Assembly: GCF_007997035.1 (NCBI RefSeq)
Contig: NZ_VOSS01000080.1
Span: 1 to 51,684 of the forward strand
From: Ralstonia sp. TCR112
Lineage (GTDB): Bacteria > Pseudomonadota > Gammaproteobacteria > Burkholderiales > Burkholderiaceae
Reading direction: 5' to 3'
DNA: 51,684 nt
The notes under the pieces are model-generated. The model was not told the origin of the DNA. It made no database searches and worked only from the letters and a program-made list of their open reading frames with translations. Shown here one piece after another: positions 9,302-16,532 of this stretch. Numbering within the stretch: position 1 is the stretch's first letter; every line of letters starts with the position of its first letter. The translations under genes and the position numbers were made by a program.

Positions 9302-10198
9302 TCAGTCGGCACGCCCGGCGCTCTGGCGGTGGCGCAGTCGAACAATGGCCAGCATCGTCAGCCCCATCACCACGAACGACACCACGGTGGTGAGCGTGCC
9401 CAGCGCGTAGATGGATGGCGTCGTGACGGTGGTGGTCAAGCCTTGCAGCTCGAGCGGCAGCGTGTTGACGTCGCCGATGGCCTGCGAGGTGCGCGCGATC
9501 TCATCCCAGCTCAGCGTGAAACCGAACATGCCCACGCCGATCAGCGACGGCGCAATCAGCGGCAGCACGACGTGGCGGAACGTCTGCCACGGCGTGGCGC
9601 CCAGGTCGCGCGCGGCTTCTTCATAGGCCGGGTTGAAGCGGTTGAATACGGCGAACATGATGAGCAGGCCGAACGGCAGCGTCCACGTGAGGTGCGCCCC
9701 GAGGGCGGAGGTCCACAGGCCGAGCGACGATCCAAAGCTGTCGGCCTGATCGGTCATGCCCATCGCGGTGAGCAGCGCCTTGAGGCCCGTGTCGATGAGC
9801 CGGAACTGCAGGCCGATGCCGAGCGACACCACGATCGACGGCATGATCAGGCTCGCCACCGTCACATAGAACAGCACACCGCCGCCGCGTAGCCGCTTGC
9901 GAAACGCAAGCGCCGCGAGCAGCGAGAGCCCCATGGTCAGCGCCATCACCACCGCGCCGAGCGCCAGCGAGCGCCGGAACGCCGCACCGATATCCACCAC
10001 GCCCAGCCCCTCGGCCAGCTGGCGATACCAGTGCAGCGACAGCCCGTTCATCGGGAACGTCAGCCCGCCGTCCGGGCCCTGGAAGCTGAGCGCGAAGATC
10101 GTCAGCATCGGCCCGTACAGGAACAGCACAAACAGCGCGAAGAGGCACGCCAGCGGCCAGAAGCCGGGGGCACGGGGTTCGCGAAAGCGCGCTTGCAT
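9302..10198 (-). CDS. ABC transporter permease, PotC-like
   Basis: Inner-membrane permease of 298 residues from the spermidine/putrescine/2-aminoethylphosphonate-type group. The N-terminal segment (LACLFALFVLFLYGPML) is followed by a periplasmic loop with FPMNGLSLHWYRQL, the usual PotC landmark, and the cytoplasmic EAA loop reads YEEAARDLGATPWQTFRHVVLP, the site contacted by the ATPase. Six membrane segments are expected. Its start lies 1 bp after the stop of the partner permease. Together with the ATPase, binding protein and second permease it makes a full importer; the substrate cannot be read from sequence. Confidence 0.9.
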   Translation of the reverse strand: MQARFREPRAPGFWPLACLFALFVLFLYGPMLTIFALSFQGPDGGLTFPMNGLSLHWYRQLAEGLGVVDIGAAFRRSLALGAVVMALTMGLSLLAALAFRKRLRGGGVLFYVTVASLIMPSIVVSLGIGLQFRLIDTGLKALLTAMGMTDQADSFGSSLGLWTSALGAHLTWTLPFGLLIMFAVFNRFNPAYEEAARDLGATPWQTFRHVVLPLIAPSLIGVGMFGFTLSWDEIARTSQAIGDVNTLPLELQGLTTTVTTPSIYALGTLTTVVSFVVMGLTMLAIVRLRHRQSAGRAD

Positions 10199-10199
10199 G

Positions 10200-11156
10200 T
10201 CAAAGCTCCTTGCGGATGTCGACCACGCGGGTCAGGCCCCAGATGATCATCAGCACCGTCAGCAGCAGCACCACGGCGTTGGCGGCCGCCAGCGGAAACT
10301 GCAGGTACGACGTCTGCACCTGGATCATCTTGCCGACGGAGGCAATCTGCTGGCCGCCCATTACGCCGACGGTGACGAAATCGCCCATCACGATGGTCAG
10401 GATGAAGATGGAGCCGATCAGGATGCCGCTGCGCGACAGCGGCACGATCACATGCCACAGCGTTTGCCAGGCGGTGGCGCCCGCATCGCGCGCGGCTTCG
10501 AGCAACGCGCGGTCGATGCGCATCATCGAATTGAAGATCGGCACGATCATGAACATGGTGTAGAGGTGCACGTACGCCAGCAGCACCGAGAAGTTCGAAT
10601 ACAGCAGCCAGTCTTGCGGCTGGTCGATCAGGTGCATGGCCTGCAGTGTCTGGTTGACGAGGCCGTTGCGGCCCAGCAGTGGAATCCACGAAATCATGCG
10701 GATCACGTTGGACGTCCAGAACGGCACCGTGCAGATCACGAACAGCAGCGTCTGCACGGCAGCCGAGCGCACATGAAACGCGAGGAAGTACGCCAGCGCA
10801 AAACCCAGCACCAGCGTGAGCGCCCAGGTGCCCAGCGCAAAGCGCAGCGTCGACAGATACGTCGACGCGGTCACGCACAGATCGCCGTATTCATTGAGAT
10901 GGCCGCAGCCTTCCCACAGCTTGGCGTAGTTGCGCAAGGTGAAGGTTGGCAGCAGCGCGTACTCGTTGAAATCCCAGAAGCTGACCATCGCGACCAGCCC
11001 CAGCGGGATGAGGAAGAACACCACGAACACCGCCGCAAACGGCAGCGCCTGCAAGCCCGGACCGACCGGGCGCCGGGCGCGGGCGGCGACTGTGTCGTTG
11101 GACGGTGCCGACGCTGCCGACGGTGCTGACGATGTGGACGGTGCTGTGGTCGTCAT
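10200..11156 (-). CDS. ABC transporter permease, PotB-like
   Basis: Inner-membrane permease of 318 residues. The start at 11156 (MTTTAPSTSSAPS...) is chosen because it lies 2 bp after the stop of the binding-protein gene; longer readings run into that gene. A Ser/Ala-rich cytoplasmic tail of about 35 residues precedes the first helix (ALPFAAVFVVFFLIPLG). The EAA loop reads LEAARDAGATAWQTLWHVIVP. The large periplasmic loop after helix 1 (FWDFNEYALLPTFTLRNY) resembles PotB. It pairs with the permease at 9302-10198. Confidence 0.9.
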   Translation of the reverse strand: MTTTAPSTSSAPSAASAPSNDTVAARARRPVGPGLQALPFAAVFVVFFLIPLGLVAMVSFWDFNEYALLPTFTLRNYAKLWEGCGHLNEYGDLCVTASTYLSTLRFALGTWALTLVLGFALAYFLAFHVRSAAVQTLLFVICTVPFWTSNVIRMISWIPLLGRNGLVNQTLQAMHLIDQPQDWLLYSNFSVLLAYVHLYTMFMIVPIFNSMMRIDRALLEAARDAGATAWQTLWHVIVPLSRSGILIGSIFILTIVMGDFVTVGVMGGQQIASVGKMIQVQTSYLQFPLAAANAVVLLLTVLMIIWGLTRVVDIRKEL

Positions 11157-11158
11157 GG

Positions 11159-12424
11159 TCAGGCGGCGACGAACTCGTTCCACTTGCGGACCATGTACTC
11201 GTTCTCGTCCATGACCGCGTTCCAGCAGGCGATGCCGCCCATGCGCTGTTCGTAGCTGCCGCCGTCGCGCACGCTGCCGGCCTTGGCGAGCACATCGCCG
11301 TGCGGGCTCTTGATGTCCTTGGCCGCGGGCTTGCCTTCCATCCAGTAGGCCCACTCGTACGGCTCCATCTTCGCCTTGGCCGTTTCGAGCACGGCGCTGT
11401 AGTAACCCTGGCGGTTCAGGTATGCACCGGCCCAGCCGTCGAGGAACCAGTTGATGAATTCATACGCTGCGTCGAGCTTCTTGCCCGACACCGTCTTCGG
11501 AATGCCAAAGCCGGCGGCCCACGCGCGATAGCCTTCCTTCAGCGGCTGGAACGTGCAGTCGATGCCCTTGCTGCGCACGGCCGTCACCGCCGGGCTCCAC
11601 ATCGACTGGATCACCACCTCGCCCGAGGACATCAAATTCACGCTTTCGTTGAAGTCCTTCCACAGCGCGCGGAACTGGCCGGCCTTCTTGGCTTCGATCA
11701 GCGTCTTGATGGTCAGGTCGATTTCGGCGCGGGTCATGTTGCCCTTGTCGGCGTACTTGTGCAGGCCCTTGGCTTCCACCACCATCGCCGCGTCCATGAT
11801 GCCGATCGACGGAATGTTCAGGATCGACGCGCGCCCCTTGAATTCCGGGTTCAGCAGTTCGGCCCACGAGTTGATGGGGCGCTTGATGAGGTCGGGGCGG
11901 ATGCCCAGCGTGTCGGCGTTGTACACGGTCGGGATCAGCGTCATGAACTGCGTGGGCGAGGTCGCGAACGTGGTCGCATTGGCGCCCGGCAGGTACATCA
12001 CCTTCTTCGGCGCGGTGCCCTGGTCGCCCACCTTCTTGCCCGCCACCTCGCCCTTGGTGAACAGGGACGTGATCTTGTCGGCGTTCTTGATGCGCCGCGC
12101 GTCGATGCCCAGCAGGTTGCCGGTCGGCACGATCTTCTTGAGCGAGAAATACTCCGTGTCGATCAGGTCGAAGCTGCTCGGCGCGGTCACGGCGCGCTTG
12201 GTGATCTCATCGGTGGTGACGGCCACGTACTGGACGCGGATGCCTGTGTCGGCTTCAAATTTCTCGGCGATCAGCTTGTCCTGGTTGACCGCCGTGCCGA
12301 GGTAGCGCAGCGTCAGCTTTTCTTGCGCGTGGATCGCGGGTACGACGCCGGTGGCCAGGATGGCGGCCATGCCCTTGAGTGCGGTGCGGCGGCCGGCCTT
12401 GAAGTCGTTGGAATCGTCAGACAT
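11159..12424 (-). CDS. ABC transporter periplasmic substrate-binding protein, PotD-like
   Basis: Periplasmic binding protein of 421 residues for the PotABCD-type importer. The leader has twin arginines in GRRTALKGMAAIL (residues 11-23) and a likely cut after IHA at 33, so export may be by Tat. The body follows the extracellular solute-binding protein family 1 pattern: LRYLGTAVNQDKLIAEKFEADTG at the start, FDLIDTEYFSL, and NSWAELLNPEFKGRASI. The substrate-contact residues do not match a classical polyamine site that I can recognise. The start at 12424 is set by the signal peptide; a longer reading is unlikely. It lies 77 bp downstream of the ATPase gene. Confidence 0.88.
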   Translation of the reverse strand: MSDDSNDFKAGRRTALKGMAAILATGVVPAIHAQEKLTLRYLGTAVNQDKLIAEKFEADTGIRVQYVAVTTDEITKRAVTAPSSFDLIDTEYFSLKKIVPTGNLLGIDARRIKNADKITSLFTKGEVAGKKVGDQGTAPKKVMYLPGANATTFATSPTQFMTLIPTVYNADTLGIRPDLIKRPINSWAELLNPEFKGRASILNIPSIGIMDAAMVVEAKGLHKYADKGNMTRAEIDLTIKTLIEAKKAGQFRALWKDFNESVNLMSSGEVVIQSMWSPAVTAVRSKGIDCTFQPLKEGYRAWAAGFGIPKTVSGKKLDAAYEFINWFLDGWAGAYLNRQGYYSAVLETAKAKMEPYEWAYWMEGKPAAKDIKSPHGDVLAKAGSVRDGGSYEQRMGGIACWNAVMDENEYMVRKWNEFVAA

Positions 12425-12501
12425 GTTGCAACCCCTGATGTGAAGGTGAAGGCAGCGCCTGAAGCCGTCAGGCTGCGGATTGGAATGTCGGGTCTCGGGT
12501 G

Positions 12502-13545
12502 TCAGGCTGCGGAGCCGGCCGGCAGACGGTGCGCCTGCGCGGCATCCCACGAAGCCCAGATGGGTTGATGCAGCGCCAGGCGTGGGATGGCGGCGTCGGT
12601 CTCGGGCAGGCTCACCGTCACGCGTTGCGAGGGCGAGAGCGCCACGCCTTCCACGCTCACCAGCACGTGCGTGCCCTGGTATTCGATGTCGCAGATGCGG
12701 CCGTGCAGGCGCGGGCGGTCTCCGGCGGTGGCCTCATCGGCGTGCAGGGCCATGCGATCGATGCGCACCGCCACGGGCCCATGCGCGTCTTCCAGCAGGT
12801 TGTGTCCGCCGATGAAGGTCGCAACAAATGCGCTGGCCGGCTGGTTGTAGATCTCGCGCGGGCTGCCGGCCTGTTCGATGCGGCCGTGGTTCATCACCAC
12901 CATCTGGTCGGCCAGCGCCATCGCTTCTTCCTGCGAATGCGTGACGTGCACGAACGTCAACCCCAGCTCCTGCTGCCAGCGCCGCAGCTCGGCACGCATC
13001 TGCGTGCGCAGGAACGGGTCGAGCGCAGAGAGCGGTTCGTCCAGCAGCAGCACGCGCGGCTCCATGATCAGCGCACGTGCCAGCGCCACGCGTTGCTGCT
13101 GGCCGCCCGACAACTCGCCCGGCCGGCGCTGCGCCAGGTGGCCCATCGCCACGCGTTCGAGCAACGCCTGCGCGCGCTGGCGGCGTTCGCGTGTGTTGAT
13201 GCCACGCATCTTCAGGCTGAAGGCCACGTTGTCGAGCGCGCTCAAATGGGGAAACAGCGCGTAGCTCTGGAACATCATGGCCGTGCCGCGCGACGCCGCC
13301 GGCAGGTTGGTGATGTTGCGCGGGCCCAGGAGGATGTCGCCTTCGCTCACATGCTCGTGGCCGGCAATCATGCGCAGCGTTGACGATTTGCCGCAGCCCG
13401 ACGGGCCCAGCAGGCAGCAATAGCTGCCGGCGGGCACGCGCAGGTTGATGGCATCGACCGCCACGGCGTCTTGCGCGTAACGCTTGGTCAGCGCAACGAG
13501 TTCGAGGGAGTCGGCAGCGGCGGGAGCGGTGGGGGCGCGGGTCAT
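12502..13545 (-). CDS. ABC transporter ATP-binding protein, PotA-like
   Basis: ATPase of 347 residues driving the importer. Walker A is GPSGCGKS (47-54), the Q-loop Q93, the signature LSGGQ (145-149) and Walker B VLLLDE (165-170) followed by PLSALD; the switch histidine lies in FVHVTHSQEEA. Residues 240-347 form a TOBE-like domain as in PotA/FbpC proteins. The start at 13545 (MTRAPTAPAA) has only a weak ribosome binding site, but upstream sequence holds stem-loops and is unlikely to be coding. First gene of the transporter operon, 148 bp downstream of the porin. Confidence 0.92.
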   Translation of the reverse strand: MTRAPTAPAAADSLELVALTKRYAQDAVAVDAINLRVPAGSYCCLLGPSGCGKSSTLRMIAGHEHVSEGDILLGPRNITNLPAASRGTAMMFQSYALFPHLSALDNVAFSLKMRGINTRERRQRAQALLERVAMGHLAQRRPGELSGGQQQRVALARALIMEPRVLLLDEPLSALDPFLRTQMRAELRRWQQELGLTFVHVTHSQEEAMALADQMVVMNHGRIEQAGSPREIYNQPASAFVATFIGGHNLLEDAHGPVAVRIDRMALHADEATAGDRPRLHGRICDIEYQGTHVLVSVEGVALSPSQRVTVSLPETDAAIPRLALHQPIWASWDAAQAHRLPAGSAA

Positions 13546-13589
13546 GTCGGGTTGGTGCAATAGGTGTGCCTGTCTGCGGGCGGCAATTT

Positions 13590-13607
13590 CACGGCGCGCG
13601 CGCCGTG
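13590..13607. other. 18-bp perfect GC palindrome between porin and ABC operon
   Basis: CACGGCGCGCGCGCCGTG is fully self-complementary. It lies in the 148-bp gap between porin stop and ATPase start, next to the stem-loop at 13647-13678. There is no T-run. It may form an RNA hairpin that separates porin and transporter messages, or be a protein-binding site. Confidence 0.45.
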
Positions 13608-13646
13608 CATGCGTCGTTCTGGTGCGTGTGGCCGCATCTGCGGGCA

Positions 13647-13678
13647 GCCGCGCCACATACCGGGGCAGGTGGCGCGGC
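13647..13678 (-). terminator. Stem-loop after the porin gene
   Basis: GCCGCGCCAC and GTGGCGCGGC form a perfect 10-bp stem with a 12-nt loop, 15 bp past the porin stop. A U-run is missing, so this may be a Rho-assisted terminator or a stabilising 3' hairpin on an abundant porin message rather than a full intrinsic terminator. Confidence 0.45.
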
Positions 13679-13693
13679 AGGGCTTCGCGCGGG

Positions 13694-14761
13694 TCAGAAG
13701 GTGTGACGCACGCCCAGCGCCACCGAGGTCTGGCTTGTGCCCGGCACACCGCCGCCGATGGCGCCCGACGTGGTGTTGACCAGCGCTTCGGTCGCGCTCG
13801 ACGAGTTCTTCAGATACGCCACGTTGGCCACCAGCGTGGTGCGCTTCGACAGGCTGTACAGACCCAGCAGCCGGTAGACCATCGAGCTGTTCGACAGCGT
13901 CGTGTTACGGCGGTACAGCACATCGGCCGAGCCGGTAAAGGCGGTGGTGAAGGCGTAGTCGACGCCGCCTTCCACGGCGTAGGCCTTGCGCGCCGACATG
14001 CTGGGAATCGACTGGAACGCGCCCGTGCCGCCCACATCGGCGCGCGCCGCGCCCAGCCGCAGCTTGGTCGCGCCAAACGTGTAGCTGCCGCCCACGGTGA
14101 TCAGCTTGTAGAGCGAGCCGGTGCCGCTGCCATCGCGCTCCTGGTCGTAGCTGGCGGCCAGGTACAGCGGGCCGGCGCTATAGCGCCCAGCGAGGTTGAA
14201 CAGCGAGCCCTGCGAGATCGAGCCCGCAGCTTCGCCAAAGCCGTACATCGCGCCGAACTGCGCGCCGCCCAGGTCGGGCGACACGTACTTGACCGTGTTG
14301 TTGTAGATCTCGCTGACGGCGTCGAACTCGCTGAACTTGAAGATCGAGCCCGAGTTGTAGCCGCCCTTGAAGACGCTGCCCACCAGCCAGTCGTCGTTGA
14401 AGTTCCATTGCTTGCCGGCCGTGAGCGTGCCCGACGACGAACTCAGCCCGACATACGAATTGCGCGAGAACAGCGTGCCGTTGGACGACATGCGCCCGTT
14501 GCTCGGGTTGAAACCCGCCTGCAGGTTGAACAGCGCCTTCAGGCCGCCACCGAGGTCTTCCTTGCCGCTCAGGCCGAAGTTGGACACACCCAGAATGCTG
14601 TCCGACACGCCGGTCAGGCTTTGCGAGCCGTTGCCGGCATGGTTGGTCCAGCTCACGCCGGTATCGATGACGCCCGACAGCGTCACGCTCGACTGCGCAG
14701 CAGCGACGCCAGACAGCCCGAATGCCAGGGCGGCAGCGCCCAGCTTGGTGGTGGTGCTCAT
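13694..14761 (-). CDS. Gram-negative outer-membrane porin (Burkholderia/Bordetella type)
   Basis: Trimeric 16-strand porin of 355 residues. The signal peptide MSTTTKLGAAALAFGLSGVAA is cut near A22-Q23, giving the typical QSSVTLSGV start of neisserial/burkholderial porins. The barrel shows many alternating strands with GLSGKEDLGGGLKALFNLQ (the conserved loop after strand 3) and ends in VRHTF, with the terminal Phe used for BAM recognition. GGGGGATCACC lies ahead of the ATG at 14761. Being next to the ABC importer and under a GntR operator, it is likely an outer-membrane entry path for the same substrate. Confidence 0.93.
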   Translation of the reverse strand: MSTTTKLGAAALAFGLSGVAAAQSSVTLSGVIDTGVSWTNHAGNGSQSLTGVSDSILGVSNFGLSGKEDLGGGLKALFNLQAGFNPSNGRMSSNGTLFSRNSYVGLSSSSGTLTAGKQWNFNDDWLVGSVFKGGYNSGSIFKFSEFDAVSEIYNNTVKYVSPDLGGAQFGAMYGFGEAAGSISQGSLFNLAGRYSAGPLYLAASYDQERDGSGTGSLYKLITVGGSYTFGATKLRLGAARADVGGTGAFQSIPSMSARKAYAVEGGVDYAFTTAFTGSADVLYRRNTTLSNSSMVYRLLGLYSLSKRTTLVANVAYLKNSSSATEALVNTTSGAIGGGVPGTSQTSVALGVRHTF

Positions 14762-14828
14762 GACAGGTGATCCCCCTAAATGAATTGGCGCGACCGCGTG
14801 GCCGCCCCCGGCATTGCGTTCTATGTTG

Positions 14829-14859
14829 AGTACAAGCTTCGTTTGGATTGTGCACAATC
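14829..14859 (-). promoter_or_regulatory. Porin promoter with GntR operator over the -35 box
   Basis: GATTGTGCACAATC at 14846-14859 is a perfect 14-bp palindrome. On the minus strand the hexamer TTGTGC (14857-14852) inside it lies 17 bp before TGTACT (14834-14829), a fair sigma-70 promoter for the porin. A protein bound to the palindrome would cover the -35 box, as a repressor does. Confidence 0.6.
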
Positions 14860-14889
14860 ACGGAGGTCATCCATGCAGTAACCGTGCCA

Positions 14890-14932
14890 TGCAAAATCGC
14901 GGGTTTTCGCCTGCTTCTGGTGCAAAACCGCG
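14890..14932. repeat. Direct repeat TGCAAAAYCGCG between the two operators
   Basis: TGCAAAATCGCG (14890-14901) and TGCAAAACCGCG (14921-14932) are 12-bp repeats with one difference, 31 bp apart. They lie midway between the two TTGTGCACAA palindromes. Their role is unknown; they may be sites for a second regulator. Confidence 0.35.
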
Positions 14933-14990
14933 TGTGAGGCGGGGAGATTTCTTGAGGATGTCGCACCAAGGTCGTCCGGATTGGCATCAG

Positions 14991-15005
14991 GGTTGTGCAC
15001 AATCC
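14991..15005. promoter_or_regulatory. Second GntR operator, upstream of gntR
   Basis: The core TTGTGCACAA (14993-15002) repeats the porin-side palindrome, with CC after it and GG before it. Centre-to-centre distance to the first copy is 145 bp. It lies 31 bp before the regulator's ATG, placed for autoregulation, and a TAGAAT box follows at 15024-15029. Confidence 0.6.
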
Positions 15006-15035
15006 AAGCGCGGTTTGCTCGATTAGAATGGCGAG

Positions 15036-15758
15036 ATGCCAGCGCCTACGACTCCTCCGATCTCCCAGCCCCGCCGCAACAACGCCGAAATCGACGCCCG
15101 CATTTCCGATGCGGTGTACGAGGCGATCCTTGAGCAGAAGCTGCCGCCGGGCACGCGCCTGGTCGAGGCGCAGCTATGCAAGGCCTTTGGGATTACGCGC
15201 GGGACATTGCGCCGGGTGCTGGTGAAGCTGGCGCATGAGGGCGTGGTGGAGCTGCAGCCCAATCGCGGCGCGACCATCGCCGTGCACGACGCGGCGGAAG
15301 CGCGACAGGTCTTTGGGGCGCGGCTGATTCTGGAAACCGGCTCGGTGCGGGAGCTGGCCCAGCACGCCACCGCGGCGCAACTCGCCGAATTGCGCGCGCT
15401 GGCCGCGGCAGAACATGCCAGCCGGGAATCCGGCAACTGGCGCGAGTGGATCCGCCTGTCGGGCGATTTCCACATCCAGCTTGCCGAGGCCAACGGCAAC
15501 CCCATCATCACGGCAATGCTGCGCACGCTGGTGGCGCGCACCTCGCTGCTGATCGGGCTTTATGAGTCTCCCGCACGGCCGAGCTGCGGCCATGACGAAC
15601 ACCTGGCCATTCTCGATGCGGTGGAGCGCCGCGACGGCGAGCGCGCCGCGCGGCTGATGGGCGAACACCTGGGTGAATACATCGCTGCGCTGGAGCTGGA
15701 GCCCCGGCAGGTGGCGGCGATCGATTTCTCGACGCTCTTCCGCCGCGTCAAGCTCTGA
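15036..15758 (+). CDS. GntR-family (FadR/FCD subfamily) transcriptional regulator
   Basis: DNA-binding regulator of 240 residues. Residues 18-85 are the winged helix (ISDAVYEAILEQKLPPGTRL, then FGITRGTLRRVLVKLAHEG), and residues 95-225 the all-helical FCD ligand domain with the metal-binding type of histidines (DFHIQLAEANGN, CGHDEHLAILDAV). It is divergent from the porin and transporter genes, and both sides of the divergent region carry the same TTGTGCACAA palindrome, so it very likely represses this uptake operon and itself. The inducer, probably an organic acid bound in the FCD pocket, is unknown. A -10-like TAGAAT ends only 6 bp before the ATG. Confidence 0.9.
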   Translation: MPAPTTPPISQPRRNNAEIDARISDAVYEAILEQKLPPGTRLVEAQLCKAFGITRGTLRRVLVKLAHEGVVELQPNRGATIAVHDAAEARQVFGARLILETGSVRELAQHATAAQLAELRALAAAEHASRESGNWREWIRLSGDFHIQLAEANGNPIITAMLRTLVARTSLLIGLYESPARPSCGHDEHLAILDAVERRDGERAARLMGEHLGEYIAALELEPRQVAAIDFSTLFRRVKL

Positions 15759-15770
15759 CCGGGCGGTGGC

Positions 15771-16532
15771 CTAGCGTTGCAGGATCGCCAGGGCCACGAG
15801 AATCCCCACGGGCGGCAACACGCACCAGAACGACAGCGTCGCAAACGCCAGCGCCCCCAGCACCGCCCCGATGGCAAAGCCGGCAAGCGGCGGCACCATC
15901 TTGCGCAACCGCGTGCGCGCAACGTCCTTCTGCGTAGCGCCCGGCGACAGCAGCTCCACCACATCGATCACGATCTGCGTGGTGTTGCCCGTCATGATCG
16001 TCGTGGGGGCGTGTTCCGACAGCACGATGCGCGCCTTGGCGTTCTGCACGCCCATCGCCGCGACGCCGATCAGCCCGACAACGATGGTGGCCGGTGCATC
16101 GGGCGACTGAATCGGCAGCGCCAGCAGGCCCGCCGCCATGAAGGCCAGCAGCAGAACGGCCTGCACAAGCAGCAGCGGCCGCAGCGGCGCCACACCGCGC
16201 CGCGCGAGCGCCGTCACGGCGAGTTTGGTCGCCGCCACGGCCACCACGAACATCGGCAGCGCCAGCAGCTTGGCGAGCACGCCTTGGCCGGAGCCCGCCA
16301 GCTCCAGGCCGATCATCACGAAGTTGCCGGTGACATGCGCGGTGAACAGTCCGAACAACGCCGCAAAGCCGACCACATCCACATAGCCCGCGACGAACGC
16401 CAGCAGCGTTCCCTGTGCGATCAGGAAACGCGCTGACGCCGATGTGGCCGTTGCCGCCGTCGCCGCTTCAGAAGGCAAAGCACGAACACCCGAAGGCGCC
16501 CCAGAAGCCGCGGAAGTCGGTGGTCGGCACAT
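15771..16532 (-). CDS. DUF1275 (YoaK-like) membrane protein
   Basis: Integral membrane protein of up to 253 residues of the DUF1275 family; function unknown. Family landmarks are the opening helix GYVDVVGFAALFGLFTAHVTGN, the second-half MGVQNAKAR and the TTIMTGNTTQIVID motif. The start is uncertain: the ATG at 16532 lies inside the 3' end of the amidohydrolase gene (65-bp overlap), while a TTG at 16478 would give an 11-bp overlap; neither has a good ribosome binding site. Hydrophobic coding sequence certainly begins by about residue 30 of the longer form. Last gene of the hydrolase operon, converging on gntR. Confidence 0.8.
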   Translation of the reverse strand: MCRPPTSAASGAPSGVRALPSEAATAATATSASARFLIAQGTLLAFVAGYVDVVGFAALFGLFTAHVTGNFVMIGLELAGSGQGVLAKLLALPMFVVAVAATKLAVTALARRGVAPLRPLLLVQAVLLLAFMAAGLLALPIQSPDAPATIVVGLIGVAAMGVQNAKARIVLSEHAPTTIMTGNTTQIVIDVVELLSPGATQKDVARTRLRKMVPPLAGFAIGAVLGALAFATLSFWCVLPPVGILVALAILQR

